Origin: Prorocentrum cordatum
Taxonomy: Eukaryota; Sar; Dinophyceae; Prorocentrales; Prorocentraceae
Assembly (NCBI GenBank): GCA_963575745.1
Contig: CAUYUJ010016059.1
Location: forward strand, 10,001 to 74,000
Reading direction: 5' to 3'
Length of the DNA stretch: 64,000 nucleotides
The notes under the pieces are model-generated. The model saw only the letters and a program-made list of their open reading frames with translations, was not told where the DNA came from and did not search any database. Shown in pieces: positions 21,479 through 30,800 of the stretch. Made by a program: the position numbers and the translations under genes. Numbering within the stretch: position 1 is the first letter of the stretch; each line of letters opens with the position of its first letter.

Positions 21479-22365
21479 TCTGGAACCCTCCAGAGACCTC
21501 TGGCAGATCTCCCAAGACTCCAGGGGCCTTTGGCGCCCTGCAAGGTCCATTACGGGGGTAGGAACCAATACAACCACATGCTCTCTTCCATTTCCTCTCG
21601 CATCGGTTCAATTCCTCCTCCTACGACAGCGGTCGAGCCAGTGCTCGACGCAAAACTGAAGTGGGCGAGCCGAGTGGCGCCAGGCTCCTCACGGGCCCGT
21701 AGCTTCGGTGAGTCGCGAGGTGGGAGGAGGAAGAAGAGTGAAGGGGAAAGGCGAGGAAGGTTGCTCCCTGTGCGCCAGCTGGGGTAGACAGCAAGGTAAA
21801 GGGTGAAGGACAGCGGTTGGCAGGGCGGCTGGCGGCGGCGCGAGCGGCGAACGATAACTAGTCAATTAAAGCGGGCCGGAGTGTGGCAGTGGCAGGCCTT
21901 GCGGCTCAATGGGCCCGCCTTCTGCGGCCAGCTGACACGTGGGTGGTGAGACGGGCTCCAGGTTGGCAACCGAGCGCGGTCTGGGCCATCCAAAGGCCAT
22001 GGGGCTTGCCGGTTCACCCCCAACCTCCGTCCAGTTACGGTGTTTTTCGTGTTTGTTGTCGGGTTTAGCGCCAATCCTCCGTTGCCGCGGTGAGAGCTGG
22101 CGATGGGCCGAGGCCACTCTGGCCCTAGCCAGGGCTGCCGTCGGCGAGAATTCCCTCCCATCCCCCCCAAGTAAGGCCCAACCGTGCCTGCCACCAAGAG
22201 AAGAGTAGGAGTAGTTTGGGAGTAGTTTGGTGGGACGAGGACGGCGGGCCAGCACTTGACAAATGAGCGTCGAGAAGGGAGGGGGACGTTGGGCAAGGTG
22301 GCCCACGGCCCTCCAAGCCTCCGGCCATTGATCTACAAAGGTGGCGACTCACCACATCGTTTGTC
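21479..22365. other. no gene seen
   Basis: Ordinary complexity. Open frames occur on both strands at 21860-22300, but without a recognisable domain or splice pattern. No strong repeats. Confidence 0.45.
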
Positions 22366-23092
22366 GTGAAGGCCGTCGGGTGGGGGGCGTGGGGGGCCGT
22401 CGGTCAGGGCAAGGGGGTCGCGGCGGCCTTCGTGGGGGGCGCGGGGGGCTGGGGGCGGTGCAGGGGGGCGCGGGGGGTCGTGGAGTCGCCTGTAGATCTC
22501 CAATCGAATTGCCGCCGCCTCTGTCGCCAGGCGGCATGGAGTTCGACGTGTCGGAATCGTCCGAGGTGGCGTCCTCGTCCTCCTCGGGGCTTGTCCCCCC
22601 TGACGAGACAGCGCTCTCTTCGCAATCGTGCTCGTGGGGGGAATCCGCGAGGCTGTCGCGCGGGCTGTCCGCGAGGCCGTCGCGAGGACCGTCGCGGGGG
22701 GGCGCGCGGGGGGCTGTCATGGTAGCCGCGGCCGTCTTCGTGCCCGCCTTGGCCGTCGCCGTAGCGGGCGTCGTGGCGGAGGTTTGTCGTGGGAGTCGCC
22801 GTCACAGAGGTCGTCGCCCACGGGCCGTCGCAGAGGGTATGCCCCCCGCGGGCTCCCTCTCAGGGCATGCGGCCGCTCGGGGCGCGGCCGTCGCGGTGGT
22901 CGTGGCGGCCGTCGTGGGGGTCGTCCTGGGGGCCGTCGCGGGGGTCGTCGCGTGGGGTGGGGGCAAGCATGCGCGGGGGACGTCGTGGGACGTCGTCGCG
23001 TCGTGGTTGCGGGTCGTGTGAGCCGTGGGGGGCTCTGGGGGTGGCTTCGGCTGTCTCTGTGGCCGCTTCCCCTCTGTGGCTGCTGTCGCTGT

Positions 23093-23126
<34 letters not shown>

Positions 23127-23390
23127 GCATGCGGCCACTCGGGACGACGAGCCTGCCGCGGGGCAGGCGGCGCCAACTTTGGCCTGAGCGGCCCCTGTGG
23201 CCGCTTCCCTGGGTGTGCCCCCCACGGGCTCCCTCGCAGGGCAGGCGGCCAGTCGGGGTGCGACCGCAGGGGGTCGTAGGGGCCGTCGGGGAGGGCGCGG
23301 GGTCGTGGGGCCGCCGTGAGTGTCGTGGGGCAGACGGTCGTGGGGTAGAGGCTCCTGGGGGTCGTAGAGTAGTAAGCGTCATAGCCACAC
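22366..23390. repeat. G-rich degenerate GTCG/GGGGG repeat
   Basis: Words such as GTCGTGGGGG, CGTCGCGGGGG and GGGGTCGT recur without a fixed period. (CT)n lies at 23097-23132. Direct duplicates of CCCGCGGGCTCCCTCTCAGGGCATGCGG-type text (given here only in part) occur near 22845, 23125 and 23220. Open frames in all phases reflect composition. Confidence 0.6.
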
Positions 23391-23870
23391 GCTGGGATGA
23401 CGGGCGGCAGCAGGAAGGCCTCCTTGTTGCCGTCTGGCTCTAGCGTCTGCGGACAAGTAGCCGGTTGGCCTGGCCGTGGCGGGTACCTCGATGACGATGT
23501 AGCTGTGGTTGGTGACGCTCGTCGGATTGCCGAACTGTTTCTCGGCGACTGGCTGGTTCGGTGCGCGGTCGATGCAAGCGAATAGGTGTCCCAAATCTTT
23601 GAAATATAAGTGAGTACGGTGTGTTCGAGGTGGGAATCCAATCCTATTGAATGCCTTCACTTTGTCCGCTTCGCAGTGTTTAGCCGCTATGGAAGCGGGG
23701 ATAGCAATGAGAAACATGCGAGAAAGCCATCGCCAGCGGCCTCTGAAATGTACTTCAGGATATGTCTCGATCGCGGGCGCCCGATACCCACCTGAGGGCT
23801 GGTCGCCGCACTTGGCAGCAGCACGCGCCTGAATCGTTCGGGCGGGCCGCGGCTCCCTGCTCCACCTCCC

Positions 23871-24937
23871 GTCCTCCTCCTCCTCCTCCTCCTCCTCCTC
23901 CTCCTCTTCCTCCTCCTCCTCCATTCCTTTTCCTTGTGAACAACTTTTCCCTGTCGCACCCCGAGGCCAGTTTTTAGGGCGGGCCGGGCGCTTCGACTGG
24001 ATTCCTCACCATGTATGCCTCTGAAGCTCAGAAAATTGCAGCAGCTTCACGGATTGAAGGCGGGCCGTTCTCAAAATGTGGCTCTCGCCTTAGCGCCGCG
24101 CACGTTCGTTTTTAACAATTGCAAGACCTCCACGGATTGAGGGCGGATCGTTTTCAAAATGTGGCTCTCGTTTTAGCGCCGCGCACATTCTTCTTTTCAA
24201 AAAATGCAAGAATTTCGCGGATTGAAAGCGGCTCCTTTCCAACATGTGGCTCTCGCCTTAGCGCCGCGCGCATCCATTCTAAACATGTGCAAGAGCTTCA
24301 CGGATTGAGGGCGGGTCGTTCTCAAAATGTGGCTTTCGCCTTAGCGCCGCGCACATTCGTTTCAAACAGTTGCAAGACTTTCACGGATTGAGGGCGGGTC
24401 GTTTTCAAAATGTGGCTCTCGCCTCAGCGCCGCGCTTTTTTTGTTGAGCAAATGTCATAATTTCGCGGATTGAAGCCAGTTCCTTTTCAACATGTGGCTC
24501 TCGCCTTAGAGCCGCGCACACTCGTTTCAAACACTTGAAAGAATTTCACGGGCTCCCATGATCAACGTACCAGGAGTGGTGCCTCGGAACGGTTCAGGAT
24601 TACGCGGGCGCAGAAGTCATGTTGAGTCGCGGTGTCGAAGTCCCGAACAATGCGCTCTAGCACGACTACGGCTCGTCAAGACGCAGCAGTCAGGTTGATC
24701 CGCGACTTTGACATCCCGAGAACACTGTTTTGGCATGGTTCATGATGTTCAAACGATTGTCTTCCACCGAGGCAGTTTCCTCAATGCAATGGACATGAAC
24801 CGTTGTATGGGCCTATGAAGAGGGAGCTTGGAGGGAGGGTTAATTCCAGCATCGTTGATGATTATTGGGTTTACACTGGTCCTCCTCCTCCTCCTCCTCC
24901 TCCTCCTCCTCCTCCTCCTCCCTCTCCTCCTTCTCCC
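23871..24937 (+). mobile_element. composite purine-bounded repeat, copy C
   Basis: Opposite orientation to A and B. It starts with a TCC tract (23871-23922), then TGTCGCACCCCGAGGCCAGT and TTTTTAGGGCGGGC, six tandem units of 82-85 bp (about 24040-24540; CACGGATTGAGGGCGGGTCG, CAAAATGTGGCTCTCGCC, TTAGCGCCGCGCACATTCG), then CCCATGATCAACG, the unique-looking arm, TTAATTCCAGCATCGTTGAT, GGGTTTACACTGGTCC and a final TCC tract (24880-24937). Tract strand relative to element orientation is the same in all three copies. No coding assignment. Confidence 0.8.
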
Positions 24938-25899
24938 CCTTCTGACGCCAACACGAGAAGGTTGAAGCAACGTGGAGGTGGGTTCGGGCCCCTCTCCACG
25001 GCCGCACTCGTGGGCCGAAGGATGGCCTTGTCCGGACGTCCCAAATGCTGCCTGGAGGCATCCAGCACCCCCCTTCGCGTGCAGGCGTCGCGGTAAACAA
25101 CAGGACGGGCGTTCGCGCCCCGGGCCCAGGCCCAGGGGCCCTCACGGATGGACGCAGCTGGGGAGACCGTGCAGAAGGGCTTGGGCCGATATAGCTCAGG
25201 TCGCAATCTTTGCGCTTCCGTGATGCCGGCCTCCTGAGCCGTCTTCTGGGTCCCAGGGACATCACGACGCGATCTGGGTGGTAAAACTCATCCTTCGGGA
25301 AGAGGTCCAGAGCTCCGGGGCTCACGTATTGAACAACTCACGACGTCTGACGTCTGGGTACCGTTCCCAGCAGCTTCTCTAACGCACCGCAGGCAGCCAT
25401 CGCGAAGCGCGCGGAGCGAAGAAACCCAGGCTACCCTTGAGAGAAGCAACTGGTTTCTTCTTGCGCACCCCCACGGTATCCCCTCCACCTGCCTCATCCG
25501 CTCCTCTCCTTGCTGCCCGCTCTTCCCTTCGCCCGCCTCCCGCCCTCACCCGCCTGCTCCTCCAGCCTCCGAGGCAGTAGCCTAGCTTCGCGCCTCGCGC
25601 CGCGCGGCGCGTGAATGTCTTAGCACCCTCGCGCCCTCGCGCCGCCCCATTGGAGAAGGGCAACCGTTCTGACACAGACCGCGACGCGCGAAGCGCGACT
25701 GTCCTCGCACCCCTGCGGGTGACCTCTGTGGGCCTCCCTCTGGCCTCCCTCTGGCCTCCCTCCCCCGCGGGTGACCTCTGTGGGCCTCCCTCTGGCCTCC
25801 CCACCCTCTGGCCTCCCCCTCTCTGGGCGCCCCCCTTCCAGCCCCCTCGGGGGCTCCCCTCCCGCTGAAGGGCAACGTCAGTGTGGGGACCAGCTCAGG
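24938..25899. other. no gene seen; short CTCTGGCCTCCC repeats
   Basis: No recognisable gene. At 25725-25860 GGGTGACCTCTGTGGGCC is duplicated and CCTCTGGCCTCC recurs five or more times. At 25897-25909 there is a G13 run. Confidence 0.5.
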
Positions 25900-25904
25900 G
25901 GGGG

Positions 25905-26470
25905 GGGGGGGCCACATCCGCTTGGGATCGGTAATACGTCGCCGATAGATCGTAGGCCCCCCGATAGGGAAACCGCATGGTCCGGGCTTTTGGGCCCCCC
26001 ATCATCGGAGATTCATGGGCGATTCGGGATCGACCCCCCCCCCTGAGCCTACCCATAAGGAACGCAGAATGAGGAACTGAAGCGCTTCTCTGGCCACGGC
26101 GGGCTTCGGCCACACACAGGTTCCACAACACAGATCCAAGGAAAGGCCCGACAACCCGAGCCCGATGCGGTCTTTACTTCAGCGTGTTGACTGCATCCAC
26201 CCCTAACTTCGCCCCCTGGCTCTCGGGTCTCGGGCCATAACTCGGCTCTCCGGCGGCCGTTCGGGACGATCCGGGCAGCCCAGGAACGCCCTCGGGGAGG
26301 CACAGCTGCTGGAAGGCATCCCGAGGCTGAACAACCGCCGCAAATAAAAGCAAGCGTTCGGAAACCTCGAACCTCGAACCTGACCCCTCCCCTAACGTTG
26401 CCCCCGACCCATGCCCCGCTGCCCCGCCCACGGAGCGCCGGCGCGTGGCGGCCTGAGGGCCGCGCCGCCG
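25905..26470. repeat. about 500-bp dispersed repeat, copy 1
   Basis: Aligns in order with 30365-30800: CGCCGATAGATCG-like block, CCCCTATC/CATCATCG block, GGGCGATTCGGGATCGA, TCTCGGGCCATAACTCG, GGAACGCCCTCGGGGAGG, CAGCTGCTGGAAGGC, ACCTCGAACCTCGAAC, ACGTTGCCCCCGACCC and GGCCGCGCCGCCGC. No coding function recognised. A TIR element (copy 3) lies immediately to its right. Confidence 0.75.
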
Positions 26471-26512
26471 CACCGCCGAATTCCAGTGAATTCCTGTGCA
26501 CACGCAGCTCGC

Positions 26513-26636
26513 CATCGCGCGGACGTCCATTCCCAGTGCATTTCTCGATTTCGCGCGTGCTTTCTGCCAGATGATCCAGGATGCTCTTCGATGGTCCTCG
26601 GCCCTCGCCGAGAAAAGCGCACACGTCCGAGCGATG
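26513..26636. mobile_element. short TIR element, copy 3
   Basis: Left CATCGCGCGGACGTCCATTC (one change in the terminal repeat), right GCACACGTCCGAGCGATGCC. The interior has GCCAGATGATCCAGGATGCT and CTTCGATGGTCCTCG. 124 bp. Confidence 0.85.
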
Positions 26637-26769
26637 CCAAGGCACAGGGGGCGTCGATTAGTCCCCAGAACTCGGCGCGGGGGTTCACAACGGGTCCTTT
26701 TGTCGGCCCGCGCCGCGGCCGTGCGCGGCCCGTCCGCCCTCGCCCCCAGCGGTGTTCTCTTCCTGTCCT

Positions 26770-26866
26770 CGTCGTTGTCGTCGTCGCCACCACCGCAGCC
26801 GCCGCCCCGCCGTCGTCGTCGTTGTCGTCGTCGCCGTCGCCGCCATCGTCGCCGCCGCTGCCACCG

Positions 26867-26915
<49 letters not shown>

Positions 26916-27125
26916 GTCGTCGTCGGCGGCGTCGTCGTCGTTGCCCTCCTTCTCTTCTTCCTCTCCTCCCCCTCCTCCTTCTCCTCCTCCTCCTCCTCAT
27001 CCTCCTCCGTCTCCTCCTCCGTCTCCTCCTCCGTCTCCTCCTCCTCCTCCTCCGCCTCCTCCTCCTCTCCCCTCTCCTCTCCGCTCCTGCTCCTCCCCCT
27101 CCTCCCCCTCCTCCCCCTCTCCCGT
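26770..27125. repeat. (GTC)n then (TCC)n microsatellites
   Basis: GTCGTCGTC with GCC interruptions at about 26770-26945, passing straight into TCC-rich sequence to 27125. Confidence 0.9.
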
Positions 27126-27204
27126 CCGCTTCCTGGTGGTGGTGCCGCCACACCTGTGGTCTCGCTACTATTGAAATCTTCGGAGCCCAGCTACTCCTCA
27201 GACA

Positions 27205-27310
27205 TACGACGCAGCGTTTTTTTCGAGACGCGGGCCCCAAATGTCAGGATCCTCTCCCCAAGAATCCGGCCCGGCTCTTGACGGCCCCAAGGCTCGGTAT
27301 GAAGGCCCCT
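27205..27310. repeat. TCC-linked dispersed motif, copy near 27.2 kb
   Basis: GACGCAGCGTTTTTTTCGAG, ACGCGGGCCCC, then CCGGCTCTTGACGGCCCC. Related text occurs at 4998-5020, 29800-29850 and 40135-40270, each after a pyrimidine tract; the GGCTCTTGACGGCCC part recurs at 27613. Confidence 0.55.
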
Positions 27311-27434
27311 AGAGGCAGAGAATGGGCAAAAGCCTCCCGTCGCCATTGTCCTAGGTTCTCACGACGCGGACCCTCAGAGGTCTAGATCCCTTTCGGGGAG
27401 CTACTGACCCGGTTCAATCCAAACCTGGGACAGT

Positions 27435-27535
27435 CAGGCCTTGTAAGATCCTGCAAGATCCTGCAGGATCGCGCAGGATCCTGCACCCAAGCCCTGGTCA
27501 CCCCAGGCCCTGCAGGATCCTGCATGATCCGGCAC
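27435..27535. repeat. GATCCTGCA decamer repeat
   Basis: GATCCTGCA(A/G) occurs about seven times, including the palindrome CCTGCAGGATCCTGCA. Confidence 0.85.
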
Positions 27536-27791
27536 TCTGACTGACTCCGTTTGCCGTTTGAATCGACCTCCGTTTCTTGAGCCCCGACCCTTCCCTAGGA
27601 AACCCGAGCCGGCTCTTGACGGCCCGAGCAGGGCCTGACGAAGTTCTCCAGTGGCGGAGAAGTGGCTCCCCATTTCATGGAGTGTACCGCGCTGGAGAAG
27701 AGCAACTGACAAAGCCACCGACAGCCCAGGCGGGCCAGGATCGATGGGATCGTGTAGGGGTGCCTGCGCAGGCTCAAGGGGCTGTGCATGG

Positions 27792-27822
27792 CTTGAGCCT
27801 GATCTCGAACCAATGGCTACGG
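27792..27822 (-). repeat. split dinoflagellate spliced-leader-like sequence
   Basis: On the minus strand, CCGTAGCCATT (27822-27812) then 12 bases then GGCTCAAG (27799-27792). The dinoflagellate spliced leader is CCGTAGCCATTTTGGCTCAAG; both parts match exactly, with 12 bases in place of two. CCAT follows, as in tandem leader relics. The left part ends exactly where TIR-element copy 4 is truncated. Trans-splicing would add such a leader to mRNA 5' ends, so a genomic copy would suggest retroposition. Confidence 0.4.
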
Positions 27823-27926
27823 AAACATTTTTCGGTTTCTTGTGTGTGCTTTTGTTGGCCCGATGGTCGAGGATGCCCCTCGATGGTCCTCGCCGAGAAA
27901 AAAAGAAAGCACACGTCCGAGCGATG
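27823..27926. mobile_element. short TIR element, copy 4, left end missing
   Basis: Homology begins at ACATTTTTCGGTTTCTTGTG and runs through GATGGTCGAGGATGC, CCTCGATGGTCCTCGCCGAG and GCACACGTCCGAGCGATG. The left inverted repeat is absent. Confidence 0.8.
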
Positions 27927-28128
27927 CCAAGCCTCCGCCTTCTCCCCTGAGCACGCCGCCGATCTGCGTTACACGCCCCCCCTCGCCCGCCGCATCCACC
28001 GCCCAAGGCACTACAGCGACACCGTGATCGGCCTCGGGTCCCGGACCGCCGCCACCATCGAGAAGCCGGGCCTGTCCGGCAGCCGGGCCTCTGGGGCGTT
28101 GCTGACTGGGGGGCGACCTAGGGGGGTC

Positions 28129-28310
28129 ACGAGCGAACAACACACACATGCCCATAGGGGGGTCGGAGGGGGCTATGGGTGCGTGTTGTCGGAGGGGGGT
28201 CCCCACTCGAACGGAAGCGCCCCCCAGGGTCCGACAACCCGCACCCATATCCATAGCCAGTCCTCCTCCCCACGACCCCCCTATGTGCATGGGTGTGTTT
28301 TTTCGCTCGT
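28129..28310. mobile_element. foldback element, 182 bp
   Basis: The left arm ACGAGCGAACAACACACACA, TGCCCATAGGGG and TATGGGTGCG is mirrored on the right as CGCACCCATA, CCCCCCTATGTGCATGGGTG and TGTTTTTTCGCTCGT. Arms are about 80 bp with small gaps; the centre is ACTCGAACGGAAGCGCC. No coding. No clear target-site duplication could be decided because both flanks are G-rich. Confidence 0.8.
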
Positions 28311-29489
28311 CGGGGGGATAGAGGAGACACGTGCACCTTTCGTGCCCATGTTGGGCCCCAGGGGCCATCTCTTGGGAGGCCGACTTTACTTCCGCCGGCT
28401 TCCGCCGAGCTTCCGCTGGCGGAGGCGGTATACTTCCGCCGCCTTCCGCTGGCCTTCCGCCGCCTCCCGCCGAAGAAGAGATATCAGCTCCTCCGGTCCA
28501 CAAAGGCGAGGGAGGCCCTTTCCCGAATGCCTCATCCATTGCCCCCCCATTGCGCAACGCCCGAGCCTCGCGGTGCGACTCGTGCGCTGGGCGCCAGTCC
28601 AGCTCGTCCTCCACGACGGACTGCAGCGGCAGCTGCTCGTAGAGCCGCTGCAACGGGCGCCCGTACGCGCTGGGCGCGGGCAGCGGGAGAGGTGCTGGCA
28701 CGGTGCGCGCCCGGGTGCCCCGACCTCCGGCGATCTGTGGTTTCCCAGCTGGGCGTGTTCTTCTGATTTCGGCCTCTGGAGCACGCTATCGAGACCTCCG
28801 CGCAGCCCCCCAAGATGGAGCCGGGCGGAAAACTGCCCCCCCCCCCCCCCCCGGCCCCCTGGGAGAAGGTCGCGGCCTCCGAGGCCGCGCATTGACCAGC
28901 AAATGTCGTCGGATGTCTGGGTGTGTCTGGGCGTCCCAGGGGCGTTCGGCGGCAGTGCAGCCGAGTGCTCGTGAGAAGAGGGAGCTCGTCGGGCAATTGA
29001 GTTGGGTGGGGGGGGGGCGCCGAGGAGGTGGAGATGAGTCGAAGGCGAAAGAGCGACAGGGCGTGGAAAGGGTGGGGGGATGGAGAGGATGACGAGGGGG
29101 AAGGAAGAGATGGGAGCCAAGAGCGAGGAGTGAGGTGGCCGGGGGAGCAGAGGAATGGGGGGATGCCAGGAGAGGGGGTTGCTCCCTCCACCCATCCTGT
29201 CCTTCCACCCTTGCTATCCCAATTATGTCGTTCATGCTCTTGACCCCTTCCTCCGGTGATCTCATCTGCTCACTCACCCCTCCCCCTCGTCTCCGTTGTT
29301 TCGTTGTTCTGTTCCGAGGTGGAGCTTCAGCGAGTGGCTGGAACTCGTGTCGCAACAACTCGGGCGCCAAGCTGCAGAGATCGGATCCTAATCGTGGCTA
29401 CGCTTGTTTCCGACCGCTGCAAACCAACACGGAGGCCAACGCCTCATGATCTGCATCGTTCTTCCACCCCTCCCTGCTCCTCATGCTCT
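28311..29489. other. no gene seen; CTTCCGCC repeats
   Basis: CTTCCGCCGGCTTCCGCC-type repeats at 28385-28470, a C17 run near 28838-28854, and purine-rich DNA at 29030-29160. No protein assignment. Confidence 0.45.
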
Positions 29490-29760
29490 ACCCCTCCTCC
29501 TCCTCCTCCTCCTCCTCCTCCTCCTCCTCCTCCTCCTCCTCTTTCTCCTCCTCCTCCTCCTCCCTCCTTTCGCTCCCCCCTCCTCCATCATCTCCTACCT
29601 TCTGCCTCCTCGCTACTCCACCACCTCCTCTCGCTCCTCTTCCCCGTGGTTACCTCCTCCATTCGTCCTTCGCGGGCACTGGCGACGAGACGACGGCACT
29701 CACCCCTGCTCCACTCCTCTCTGCCTCCTCATTCGTCCTCCGTCGACACTGACGACGAGA
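29490..29760. repeat. (TCC)n tract
   Basis: Dense TCC to about 29575, then looser C/T-rich sequence to 29760. It is followed by GACGACG words and GTGATTTTCTCGCGACGTGG at 29809, a member of the TCC-linked motif family. Confidence 0.9.
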
Positions 29761-30364
29761 CGATGACGTCGCCGCCGGCGCCGTGGACGCCGACGACGGC
29801 GTCCGTCAGCGTGATTTTCTCGCGACGTGGGCCTGGGAGCTTTCGACCCAATGCCTCCAGCCATCGTGCTGCGAACCCGAATGCTGACTGGAGAAGGAAG
29901 GGGGGTTCCTGGCCACGGGGAGCCTCGGCAACGAACAGGCCTAGCGACCCAGACTTGCGGAGCGGCCCGACAACCAGAACCCATCCTGCGCACATAGATA
30001 TCCTCGTCTCAACTTCTTGATTGTAGAACGGCCTTGTCGTCGCGGGTGCTTTCTGCTGGCCTGCGATTGCGGGAACGACCAACGAACGCCGAAATGGCGA
30101 ACAGCAGACCTCGTTGTGTTTCTTCTCGCGGTGCCGAGATTCTGGAGCGGCGGCAAACTGCGACGGCGAGACGAAGACGAAGACGGCTACGATCAACCAC
30201 TGGAGCTCTCCTGGAGCTGGCGTTCCGAGTGCCGGGTCCCCGTCGCTGGGTTCCGAGCCACCACTTGGCCCCGCTTGGAGCCAGAAGGATCGTCGATAGG
30301 TCTCTGGGGACCATCGGGCCCCTCCGAGGAGGCGGCGGAACATCAGGGAGGAAAGGCTTAGGCG

Positions 30365-30800
30365 GGAAACATCGACGGGGAATCGGCGATGCATTGCCGA
30401 TATATTGGCAATAGCCCCTGGCGAAACCAGACGCTCCTGGGCGGGGTGGGCAACTGTGCCCCTATCGTCGATCAGTGGGCGATTGGGGCTCGATGCTTCC
30501 CCACCCCGGAGCCTATCCCCCCTAACGTCGCCCCCCTGGTTTTCGGGCCACAACTCGTCTTTCTGGCAGCCCCGGAACGCCCTCGGCGAGGCGCAGCTGC
30601 TGGAGGCCAGCCCGAGGCTGGCAAACCGCAGAGGAGCGACGAACACGCCCGACACCTCGGACCTCGAACCCCGTTGAGCCCATCCCCCCCCCCCCCCCAC
30701 GCCCTTTCCGACGTTGCCCCCGGCCCGTGCCCCACGGCCCACCCCCTCGGCGCGCTGGCGCCGGGCGGCCTGCGGGCCGCGCCGCCGCCCCGCCGACGTC
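30365..30800. repeat. about 500-bp dispersed repeat, copy 2
   Basis: Partner of 25905-26470. Contains GGCGATGCATTGCCGATA, GGGCGATTGGGGCTCGATG, TTTCGGGCCACAACTCG, GGAACGCCCTCGGCGAGGCG, CAGCTGCTGGAGGCC, ACGTTGCCCCCGGCCC and GGGCCGCGCCGCCGCC. Related GCCGATGCATCGGCGACG words occur near 32745. Confidence 0.75.

Noticed and set aside
20324-21787. A 487-codon plus-strand frame rich in Pro/Ser/Leu
   Set aside because: It coincides with the giant TCC tract; there is no non-repeat domain, start context or codon pattern.
22341-23443. Several overlapping frames of 200-280 codons on both strands
   Set aside because: Composition-driven: the G-rich degenerate repeat keeps all six frames open, and no motif is shared with known proteins.
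24119-24391. Repeated LHGLRAGRFQNVAL-type peptides in the 83-bp arrays
   Set aside because: The unit length is not a multiple of three, and the frame breaks in all three copies, so protein repeats are not conserved.
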